From positions 1,116,001 through 1,180,000 of the forward strand of contig NW_027478401.1 in the NCBI RefSeq assembly GCF_051014685.1: a stretch of DNA of 64,000 nt, in the 5' to 3' direction. Made by a program: the position numbers and the translations under genes. The DNA is from Ptiloglossa arizonensis. Its lineage: Eukaryota; Arthropoda; Insecta; Hymenoptera; Colletidae. Position 1 is the stretch's first letter; each line of letters begins with the position of its first letter. Of the stretch, positions 1 through 8,415 are shown piece after piece. The notes under the pieces are model-generated. The model did no database searches and was not told the origin of the DNA. It was given only the letters and a program-made list of their open reading frames with translations.

Positions 1-1780
1 AGTACACACATCTTTGTAATCGGGCGAGTTTCTACTTTCAGAAGCAACTGGAATTTCTCGAGTTCGTCAATCCGTTCACGAGATATGGGAGTTTGAATTT
101 AAGGAATGGTTGAGGAACCATCAAAATTTTCGCTAGTCTGATACTCGAAACCAATAACTACAAAGGCCTAGGGGAAAATGCACATACCTTTGTAATCGGG
201 CGAGTTTCCACTTTCAGATGCAATAGGAATTTCTCGAGTTCGTCATTCCGTTCGCGTGATATGGGAGTTTGAAGTTAAGGAATGCTTGAGAAACCATCAA
301 AATTTTCGCTGGTCTGATACTCGAAACCAATAACTGGAATGACCTAGGGGAAAAGTACACACACCATTGTAATCGGGCGAGTTCCTACTCTTAGACGCAA
401 CAGGAATTTCTCGAGTTCGTCAATCCGTTTGCGAGATATGGGAGTTTGAAGTTAAGGAATGCTTGAGAAACCATCAAAATTTTAGCAAGTCTGATACACG
501 TATCCAATAACTACAAAAGCCTAGGGGAAAAACACACATATATTTGTAATCGGGCGTGTTTCTACTTTCAGATGCAACAGGAATTTCTGGAGTTCGTCAA
601 TCCGTTCGCGAGAAATGCGAGTTTGAAGTTAAGGAATGGCTGAGAAATTATCAAAATTTTCGCAAGTCTGATACTCGAAACCAATAACTACAAAGGCCTA
701 GGTGAAAAATGCACATACCTTTGTAATCGGGCGAGTTTCCACTTTCAGATGCAACAGGAATTTCTCGAGTTCGTCATTCCGTTCGCGAGATATGGGAGTT
801 TGAAGTTAAGGAATGGTTGAGACACCATCAAGATTTTCGCAATTCTGATGCTAGAAACGAATAACTACAAAGGCCTAGGAGAAAAATACACATACCTTTG
901 TAATCGGGCGAGTTTCCACTTTCAGATGCAGCAGGAATTTCTCGAGTTCGTCAATCCGTTCGCGAGATATGGGAGTTTGAATTTAAGGAATGGTTGAGGA
1001 ACCATCAAAATTTTTGCAAGTCTGATACTCGAAACCAATAACTACAAGGGCCTAGTGGAAAATGCACATACCTTTGCAATCGGGCGAGTTTCCACTTTCC
1101 GATGCAATAGGAATTTCTCGATTTCGTCATTCCGTTCGCGAGATATGGGAGTTTGAAGTTAAGGAATGCTTGAGAAACCATCAAAATTTTCGCTGGTCTG
1201 ATACTCGAAAGCAATAACTACAAAGGCCTAGGAGAAAAATACACATACCTTTGTAATCGGGCGAGTTTCAACATTCAGATGCAGCAGGAATTTCTCCAGT
1301 TCGTCAATCCGTTCGCGAGATATGGGTGCTTGAATTTAAGGAATGGTTGAGCAACCATCAAAATTTTCGCAAGTCTGATACTCGAAACCAATAACTGGAA
1401 TGACCTAGGGGAAAAGCACCCACACCATTGTAATCGGGCGATTTTCTGCTTCCAGGTGCAACAGAAATTTCTCGAGTTCGTCAATCCGTTCGCGAGATAT
1501 GGGAGTTTGAAGTTAAGGAATAATTGAGAAACCATCAAAATTTTCGCAAGTCGGATACTCGAAACCAATAACTGGAATGACCTAGGGGAAAGTACCCACA
1601 CCATTGTAATCGGGCGATTTTCTGCTTCCAGGTGCAACAGAAATTTCTCGAGTTCGTCAATACGTTCGCGAGATGTGGGAGATTGAAGTTAAGGAATGGT
1701 TGAGAAACCATCAAAATTTTCGTTGGTCTAATACTCGAAACCAATAACTGGAATGGCCTAGGGTAAAAATACACATACCG
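1..1780 (+). repeat. Satellite array, A-type monomers (left edge of window)
   Basis: About ten head-to-tail monomers of 176-177 bp; the GGCCTA-type landmark falls at 165, 341, 518, 695 and 872. The monomers are A type (GCGAGATATGGGAG, TTTGAAGTTAAGG). They resemble monomers at the far right of the window more than those just downstream; both share CATACCTTTGTAATCGGG followed by TTTCCACTTTCAGATGC. The array is already under way at base 1. Short open frames here come from the repeat itself and show no sign of being genes. Confidence 0.95.
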
Positions 1781-4700
1781 TTGTAATCGGGAGAGTTTGT
1801 ACTTTCAGATGCACGGAAATTTTTCGCATTCGTCAAACCGTTCGCGAAATGTCGGAGTTTGGATTTAAGAGATGGTTGAGAAACCATCAAAATTTTCGCA
1901 ATTCTGATGCTAGAAACGAATTACTGGAATGGCCTAGGGGAAAAGAACACACACAATTGTAATCGGGCGAGTTTCTGCTTTCAGATGCAACAGGAATTTC
2001 TCGAGTTCGTCAATCCGTTCGCGAAATATCGGAGTTTGAAGATAAGAGATGGTTGGGAATCCATCAAAATTTTCGCAAATCTGTTACTCGAAACCAATAA
2101 CAGGACCGGCCTAGGGGAAAAGTACACACACCATTGTAATCGGGTGAGTTTCTACTTTCAGATGCAACAGGAATTTCTCCAGTTCGTCAATCCGTTCGCG
2201 AGATATGGGAGTTTGAAGTTAAGGAATGGTTGAGAAACCATCAAAATTTTCACAAGTCTGATACTCGAAACCAATAACTGCAATGACCTAGGGGAAAAAT
2301 ACACATAGCGTTGTAATCGGGAGAGTTTCTACTTTCAGATGCAACAGGAACTTCTCGAGTTCGTTAGTTCGTTCGCGAGATATGGGATTTTGAAGTTCAG
2401 GAATGGTTGAGAAACCATCAAAATTTTCACAAGTCTGACACTCGAAACCAATAACTGGACCGGCCTAGGGGAAAAGTACACACAACATTGTAATCGGGCG
2501 AGCTTCTCCTTTCAGATGCAACATGAATTTCTCGAGTTCGTCAATCCGTTCGCGAGATATGGGAGTTTGAATTTAAGGAATGGTTGAGAAACCATCAAAA
2601 TTTTCGCAAGTCTGATGCTCGAAACCAATAACTCCAAAGACCTAGGGGAAAAATACACATGCCGTTGTAATGGGGCGAGTTTCTACTTTCAGATGCAACA
2701 GGAATTTCTCGAGTTCGTCAATCCGTTCGCGAGATATGGTAGTCCGAAGTTCAGGAATGGTTGAGAAACCATCAAAATTTTCGCTGGTCTGATACTCGAA
2801 ACCAATAACTACTATGGCCTAGGGGAAAATACACATACTGTTGTAAACGAGAGAGATTGTACTGTCAGATGCACGGAAATTTTTCGGATTCGTCAAACCG
2901 TTCGCGAAATATCGGAGTTTGGAGTTAAGAGATGGTTGAGAAACCATCAAAATTTTCGCAATGCTGATGCTAGAAACGAATAACTGGACTGGCCTACGGG
3001 AAAAATACACACACCATTGTAATCGGGCGAGTTTCTACTTCCACATGCAACAGGAATTTCTCGAGTTCGTCAATCGGTTCGCGAGATATCGGAGGTTGGA
3101 GTTAAGAGATAGTTCAGAAACCATTAAAATTTTCGCAATTCTGATGCTAGAAACGAATAACTGGAATTCCCCTAGGCCTAGGGGAAAATTCCCATACCGT
3201 TGTAATCGGGCGAGTTTCTGCTTTTAGATGCAACCGGAATTTCTCGGATTCGTCAGTCCGTTCGCGAAACATCGGAGTTTGAACTTAAGGAATGGTTGAG
3301 AAACCATCAAAACTTTCGCAAGTCTGATACTAGAAACCAATAACTGCTATGGCCTAGGGGAAAAATACACATACTGTTGTAATCGGGAGAGTTTCAACTT
3401 TCAGATGCAACAGAAATTTTTCGGACTCGTCAATTCGTTCGTGAAATATCGGAGTTTGGAGTTAAGGAATGGTTGAGAAACCATCAAAGTTTTCGCAAGT
3501 CTGATACTCGAAACCAATAACTAGTATGGCCTAGGGCAAAAATACCCATACCGTTGTAATCGGGCTAGTTTCTGCTTTCAGATGCAACAGGAATTTCACG
3601 TGTCTGTCAATCCGTTCGCGAGATATGGGAGTTTGAAGTTAAGGAATGGTTGAGAAGCCATCAAAATTTTCGCAAGTCTGATACTCGAAACCAATAACTA
3701 CAATGCCCTAGGTTAAAAATACACATACCGCTGTAATCGGGCTAGTTTCTGCTTTCAGATGCAACAGGAATTTCTCGAGTTCGTCAATCCATTCGCGAGA
3801 TATGGGAGTTTGAAGTTAAGGAATGGTTGAGAATCCATCAAAATTTTCGCAAGTCTAATACTCGAAACCAATAACTACTATGGCCTAGGGCAAAAATACA
3901 CATACCGTTGTAATCGGGCGAGTTTCTGCTTTCAGATGCAACAGGAATTTCTCGTGTTCGTCAATCCGTTCGCGAGATATGGGAGTTTGAAGTTAAGGAA
4001 TGGTTGAGAAACCATCAAAATTTTCGCAAGTCTGATACTCGAAACCAATAACTACTATGGCCTAGGGCAAAAATACACATACCGTTGTAATCGGGCGAGT
4101 TTCTGCTTTCAGATGCAACAGGAATTTCTCGTGTTCGTCAAAACGTTCGCGTGATATGGGAGTTTGAAGTTAAGGAATGGGAGAGAAACCACCAAAATTT
4201 TCGCTGGTCTGACACTCGGAACCAATAACTACAAAGGCCTAGGGGAAAAATACACACACTGTTGTAATCGGGCGAGTTTCTGCTTTCAGATGCAACAGGA
4301 ATTTCTCGAGTTCGGCAATCCGTTCGCGAGATACGGGAGTTTGAACTTAAGGAATGCTTGAGAAACCATCAAAATATTCGCTGGTCTGATACTCGAAACC
4401 AATAACTGGAATGGCCTAGGGGAAAAGTACACACACCATTGTAATCGGGCGAGTTTCTACTTTCAGATGCAACAGAAATTTTTCGGTTTCGTCAATCCGT
4501 TCGTGAACTATCGGAGTTTGGAATTAAGGAATGGTTGAGAAACCATAAAAATTTTCGTAAGTCTGATACTCGAAGCCAATAACTACAATGGCCTAGGGAA
4601 AAATACCCATACCGTTGCAATCGGGAGAGTTTCTACTTTCATATGCAACAGAAATTTTTCGGATTCGAAAATCCGTTCGCGAAATATCGAAGTTTGGAGT

Positions 4701-5763
4701 TAAGGAATGGTTGAGAAACCATCAAAATTTTCGCTGGTCTGATACTCGAAACCAATAACTGGAATGGCCTAGGGGAAATGTACTCACACCATTGTAATCG
4801 GGCGAGTTTCTACTTTCACATGCGATAGGAGTATCTCGAGTTCGTCAATCCGTTCGCGAGATATGGGAGTCTGAAGTTAAGGAATGGTTGAGAAACCATC
4901 AAAATTTTCGCTGGTCTGATACTCGAAACCAATAACTGCTATGGCCTAGGGGAATAATACACATACCGTTGTAATCGGGAGAGTTTGTACTTTCAGATGC
5001 ACGGAAATTTTTCGGATTCGTCAATCCGTTGCGAATTATCGGAGCCTGGAGTTAAGGAATGGTTGAAAAACCAACAAAATTTTCGCAATTCTGATGCTAG
5101 GAACGAATAACTGGAATGGCCTAGGGGTAAAAATACACACACCGTTGTAATCGGGAGAGTTTCTACTTTCAGATGCAACAGAAATTTTTCGGATTCGTCA
5201 ATTCGTTCGCGAGATATGGGAGTTTGAAGTTAAGGAATGGTTGAGGAACCATCAAAATTGTCGCAAGTCTGATTCTCGAAACCAATAACTAGTATGGCCT
5301 AGGGCAAAAATACCCATACCGTTGTAATCGGGCTAGTTTCTGCTTTCAGATGCAACAGGAATTTCTCGAGTCCGTCAATCCGTTCGCGAGATATGGGAGT
5401 TTGAAGTTAAGGAATGGTTGAGGAACCATCAAAATTTTCGCAAGTCTGATACTCGAAACCAATAACTACAATGCCCTAGGTTAAAAATACACATACCGCT
5501 GTAATCGGGCGAGTTTCTGCTTTCAGATGCAACAGGAATTTCTCGAGTTCGTCAATCCGTTCGCTAGATATGGGAGTTTGAAGTTAAGGAATGGTTGAGA
5601 ATCCGTCAAAATTTTCGCAAGTCTTATACTCGAAACCAATAACTACTATGGCCTAGGGCAAATTACACATACCGTTGTAATCGGGCGAGTTTCTGCTTTC
5701 AGATGCAACAGGAATTTCTCGTGTTCGTCAATCCGTTCGCGAGATATGGGAGTTTGAAGTTAA
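1781..5763 (+). repeat. Satellite array, mixed A and divergent B monomers
   Basis: The tandem array continues, but many monomers belong to a divergent B subfamily. Its marks are AAATTTTTCGGATTCG in place of GAATTTCTCGAGTTCG, GCGAAATATCGGAG in place of GCGAGATATGGGAG, and TTTGGAGTTAAG. B-type stretches lie near 1820, 2880, 3410, 4470, 4650, 5010 and 5180, interleaved with A-type ones. Some monomers are A/B chimeras, as expected from recombination within the array. The final monomer is split by the transposon at 5760-5763. Confidence 0.93.
5760..5763. repeat. Left TTAA target-site duplication
   Basis: A TTAA lies directly outside the left inverted repeat and is matched by TTAA at 8412-8415. 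TTAA duplication is the hallmark of piggyBac-superfamily integration. Here it is the TTAA in the satellite phrase GAAGTTAAGGAATGG. Taking out 5764-8411 and one TTAA leaves a normal monomer: the GGCCTA landmarks at 5650 and 8478 then lie 176 bp apart. Confidence 0.95.
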
Positions 5764-5777
5764 CACTATTCCTACCG
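5764..5777 (+). repeat. Left terminal inverted repeat, 14 bp
   Basis: CACTATTCCTACCG directly follows the left TTAA and is the perfect reverse complement of 8398-8411. These are the bases the transposase would cut next to. The next 15 bp are not shared with the right end. Confidence 0.95.
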
Positions 5778-5792
5778 ACACTTCACGTATAT

Positions 5793-5825
5793 CTATTCCT
5801 ACCGCGACCGGTCAAATGACCGGTC
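5793..5825 (+). repeat. Left subterminal repeat with palindrome
   Basis: A second copy of CTATTCCTACCG (5793-5804) is followed, after one base, by GACCGGTCAAATGACCGGTC (5806-5825). The latter has two perfect 9-bp arms around AA. This composite matches the right outer end, read on the other strand, with one mismatch in about 30 bp. By analogy with the internal repeats of known piggyBac elements it is a likely transposase-binding site. Confidence 0.8.
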
Positions 5826-5896
5826 TTTCACAACTTATATTTTCAATATTGAATGCAGACCAATAGCCAGTTTACCAGTATAAAAATATATTTTCT

Positions 5897-5902
5897 TTTA
5901 TT
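5897..5902 (-). promoter_or_regulatory. Polyadenylation signal AATAAA of the transposase gene
   Basis: On the minus strand AATAAA lies about 22 bases after the transposase TGA stop, in an A/T-rich stretch. It is the canonical eukaryotic polyadenylation hexamer in the right place. The transcript would end before the left subterminal repeats, about 70 bp further on. Confidence 0.65.
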
Positions 5903-5923
5903 CAAGAGTACATAATCTACATT

Positions 5924-7627
5924 TCATTCTTTTTCGTCGCATTTTTTACAAATGGGCTTCTCAACTGTACATTTTCCGCATACGTACTTTTTACATTTTA
6001 GACAGATTTTGTTCGTCTTATTATCTTTACAATACCTTATCTGACATGTTTTCCGTTCACGGGAACCTGTACTTGTACTTGCGATGGGTATTGGTTGATT
6101 TTCTTTGCCGAGCTCTCGTTGATATTCGATGGCAAGTTCTTCTGCCAATTGGAATAGAAATTCCTGTCTTGTAATTTCTCCTCTCGCAGTTTCTTTATAT
6201 AACACCCATGCATTTATCCCGGCTAAATCCAAGATATTAAAAAATACTTGCAAAGGCCATCTCCGAGATTTAGATTTTACCGAATAATTTCTGGCCATTT
6301 GATCGGTCACATCTACGCCAAATTTGGTGCTATTATACAATTGAATTGTCTCCGGTGTTCGGGTGTCGTTTTCTTCAACTTGTACGGAGTTGTGCATTGA
6401 ACTGGGAATTAAAATTTTCTTTCTTGGTTTGTCTTTGTAAATTGTCAACATACAATTATTTGAGCGATAGAGTTTGCTTGAGAAAAGTGCCATGTCGTCG
6501 TTTTTCAGTTTTGCTAGTTTTGGTAGCTCTTTCCTATTTGCTCTAATTGTTCCAACAATCGTAGTTTTTTTTGCTAAAAGTTTTGTTGCTAAAGGTAGGC
6601 TTGTAAAAAAGTTGTCTGTGGTTATATTTCTTCCACATCCTACATACGGTTCTGCTAATTTCATAGTGACAAACTCTCCAAGAGGAACTGAGGGTTCTCT
6701 ACTTTCATCTTTTCCCAAATATGGAAAGCCGTTTATTATATATTTGCTGCGTACATCGGATGCTAACCAAAATTTTATACCAAATTTGTCCGGTTTATTG
6801 GGCATGTATTGAGTGAATCTACACCTTGCTTTCGTTGGAAACAATTGTTCGTCAATAGTAATGTATGGTCCTGGTTTATAACAATTTTGACTGTTGTAAA
6901 TAAACTTGTACCAAACTTCGGAAATCATAGCGAATTTATCAGTTTGTAACCGTTGGCTTCGTTGATTTCTGTCGTCAAATCGAATAAATCTCATAATCTC
7001 CGTAAAGTCATGTCTACTCATAGTATTTGAGAAAAAAGGCGGGCCCCACTTTTTATTCCACAGAAGTGCTATATCTATATTCTTAGCCTCATATGCGCCG
7101 CGTGCATACAGAATTGCAAAAAATGCATATAACTTTGCAGTAGACAGTTCCCATTTATATCCCAACACTCTAAATGCCTCTGCCTTTGTGCACTTTCTTA
7201 TAAGTTCGATTATATTCTTATCAATTATCACAGAAAATGCCGTCCTAACTTCGCCTTTCATAATATTACGTTTACTGTACCCAGTCGGACCTGATGTTTC
7301 CCTAAAAATATTATGATCAGGTGCTCTTCCAGGATTAGACCCTATTTTTACTTCCTGCCAAACAGTTCCGTCCACCGCAATTTCGCTTGCCTCTTCCTCA
7401 TTCTCACTATCGGAACTAACTAAAAATCTCCTTCTCTTTCGTCGTCTACGTACGTTCGAAATATTCTCTTCGTTCTCATCGGTGTTCGAGTCGGTTTCAA
7501 ATGGATCATAATTTTCCGTATTGTCGTTTTCCATATCCAGAATTTCCTGATCATCGTCAGAACATTCTGCATCGATATCATTTATTCTCTCTAATAATAC
7601 ATTCGCACTCCTCAAACGTCTTGACAT
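5924..7627 (-). CDS. piggyBac-family transposase, 567 aa, intact
   Basis: This is a DDE/D transposase that would excise its element and insert it at TTAA in the nucleus. The reading frame has no internal stop or frameshift. Residues 16-58 are acidic and probably disordered; RRRRKRRR at 60-67 is a likely nuclear-localisation signal. The catalytic core runs from about 105 to 490, with Asp259 (ITIDEQ), Asp338 (TTDNFF), Asp439 and Asp442 (GVDVTDQ), and Trp457 in RRWP. Their order and spacing match the catalytic residues known for the moth piggyBac protein. The C-terminus has eight cysteines (528, 533, 542, 545, 550, 553, 560, 563), fitting the superfamily's cross-brace zinc domain, which binds the subterminal repeats. 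The length is close to that of the moth protein (about 590 aa). I start at the ATG ending at 7627, which has A at -3; the open frame extends upstream only to a TTG at 7645. The gene is alone in the element. Confidence 0.95.
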   Translation of the reverse strand: MSRRLRSANVLLERINDIDAECSDDDQEILDMENDNTENYDPFETDSNTDENEENISNVRRRRKRRRFLVSSDSENEEEASEIAVDGTVWQEVKIGSNPGRAPDHNIFRETSGPTGYSKRNIMKGEVRTAFSVIIDKNIIELIRKCTKAEAFRVLGYKWELSTAKLYAFFAILYARGAYEAKNIDIALLWNKKWGPPFFSNTMSRHDFTEIMRFIRFDDRNQRSQRLQTDKFAMISEVWYKFIYNSQNCYKPGPYITIDEQLFPTKARCRFTQYMPNKPDKFGIKFWLASDVRSKYIINGFPYLGKDESREPSVPLGEFVTMKLAEPYVGCGRNITTDNFFTSLPLATKLLAKKTTIVGTIRANRKELPKLAKLKNDDMALFSSKLYRSNNCMLTIYKDKPRKKILIPSSMHNSVQVEENDTRTPETIQLYNSTKFGVDVTDQMARNYSVKSKSRRWPLQVFFNILDLAGINAWVLYKETARGEITRQEFLFQLAEELAIEYQRELGKENQPIPIASTSTGSRERKTCQIRYCKDNKTNKICLKCKKYVCGKCTVEKPICKKCDEKE

Positions 7628-8198
7628 TTTGGGGTAAATATTCAACGGAGAAAATAAAAACTAAAATATGAAAATGTAAATCAAAATAGATAAAAAAATG
7701 AATAAAAGATAAAATGTGAAACTTACTGCGACGTATTGTTAGTCTTGTTCACTATTTTGAAAATTGCACTTATAACACGTACTATGACATAGAATATTAC
7801 AAAATAATAATAAAAGACTGCCAAGTATGCTCTTTGTGATTTTCACGTTTCGATGCACTCTGTTCGTGTCGCAAGACTATACTGATTTGAATTCATGAGA
7901 AGACGTCTATACATTTCCATCAGTCATAAGTTTATTTATTTTACGTCATAGTAGATAATATGGCGTAAGAATATTCGAGGATCTGGACCGTATCGGATAT
8001 CAACCAAGCAAATAAACACCGCTAACCCGATAGTCGAGCGAGAACTGTAAACACTTGTAAGTGCCGTAAACCATTTTCTGGAAGGCACTTCTCGGATAAA
8101 ATCGTGCCACAACTACATTATGTTTTGTTTCTAACGACTTTATAGTTTTGGCGTTGAGTCTTAGAGAGAAACTATTACAAAAGTGTATAAATCGTACT
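7628..8198 (-). other. Transposase 5' flank: leader and putative promoter region
   Basis: A/T-rich non-coding DNA between the transposase ATG and the right subterminal repeats. I see no further gene here. On the minus strand a TATAA sits at 7770-7774, about 145 bases upstream of the ATG, and could be a core promoter. I found no convincing initiator downstream of it, so the transcription start is not fixed. Confidence 0.5.
7661..7726 (-). other. Possible 66-bp intron in the transposase 5' UTR
   Basis: On the minus strand GTAAGT (7726-7721) matches the consensus 5' splice donor. A T-rich stretch ending ATTTTAG (AG at 7662-7661) could be the acceptor, 33 bases before the ATG. The length suits small insect introns. 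Splicing would not change the protein: in the joined transcript an in-frame TAA lies upstream of the ATG with no other ATG between. A chance match in A/T-rich DNA is quite possible. Confidence 0.3.
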
Positions 8199-8232
8199 AC
8201 CGGTCAAATGACCGGTCGTGGTAGGTAAGATA
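8199..8232 (-). repeat. Right inner subterminal repeat
   Basis: ACCGGTCAAATGACCGGT (8199-8216) is a third-party copy of the left palindrome. It is followed by GTGGTAGGTAAGATAG, a degraded reverse-strand copy of the CTATTCCTACC motif. It lies about 147 bp inside the right outer copy, whereas the left end has its two motif copies only 29 bp apart. Confidence 0.7.
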
Positions 8233-8379
8233 GACTACAAATATTTCTCAGAAAATAAACAATAAAAAAATAAGTGAATATTGAAAAATGTATCATACAT
8301 ATATATGAGGAAAAGTCGTAAAGTTTAAAGACGATTCACTTACGTTGAATGTAAGAAATTCCAATTGAAAATTTAAAAA

Positions 8380-8397
8380 CGGTCATTTGACCGGTCC
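8380..8397 (-). repeat. Right outer palindrome next to the terminal repeat
   Basis: CGGTCATTTGACCGGTC (8380-8396), with arms CGGTCA and TGACCG around TT, abuts the right terminal repeat. With that repeat it forms the best match to the left subterminal composite at 5793-5825. It is a likely transposase-binding site. Confidence 0.75.
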
Positions 8398-8411
8398 CGG
8401 TAGGAATAGTG
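8398..8411 (-). repeat. Right terminal inverted repeat, 14 bp
   Basis: CGGTAGGAATAGTG is the exact reverse complement of 5764-5777 and stops directly before the right TTAA. Confidence 0.95.
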
Positions 8412-8415
8412 TTAA
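8412..8415. repeat. Right TTAA target-site duplication
   Basis: TTAA directly follows the right inverted repeat. Satellite sequence (GGAATGGTTGAG) resumes in the phase left at 5763, so no satellite bases were lost at insertion. Confidence 0.95.

Larger units (their letters stand above)
5764..8411 (-). mobile_element. piggyBac-like DNA transposon, 2648 bp, apparently complete
   Basis: A 2648-bp non-satellite insertion begins CACTATTCCTACCG and ends with its exact reverse complement, flanked on both sides by TTAA. It holds one intact transposase gene on the minus strand (5924-7627), with about 140 bp on the 3' side and about 780 bp on the 5' side. Subterminal repeats built on CTATTCCTACCG and a GACCGGTC palindrome occur at both ends in an asymmetric layout, as is known for piggyBac. 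Both ends, both target duplications and the full reading frame are present, so the element looks recent and potentially autonomous. Activity cannot be judged from sequence alone. The terminal bases differ from the classical CCC start of the moth element, so this is a separate lineage within the superfamily. Confidence 0.95.

Noticed and set aside
1275..2233. Open frames of 60-120 codons in the array (for example 1275-1637 minus and 1907-2233 plus) with recurring peptides such as QMQQEFLEFVNPFARYGS.
   Set aside because: They are translations of the satellite. The 177-bp monomer is divisible by three, so a frame can cross a boundary until the usual TGA in GGTTGAG. Indels and stops hit them freely, and both strands give similar frames.
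6346..6812. Plus-strand open frames at 6346-6546 and 6474-6812 inside the transposon.
   Set aside because: They lie antisense to the transposase gene, have no recognisable domain, and are expected by chance opposite a long coding region.
7628..7645. Transposase beginning at 7645 (573 residues).
   Set aside because: The codon at 7645-7643 is TTG. In a eukaryotic gene the ATG at 7627, in a good A-rich context, is the sound start.
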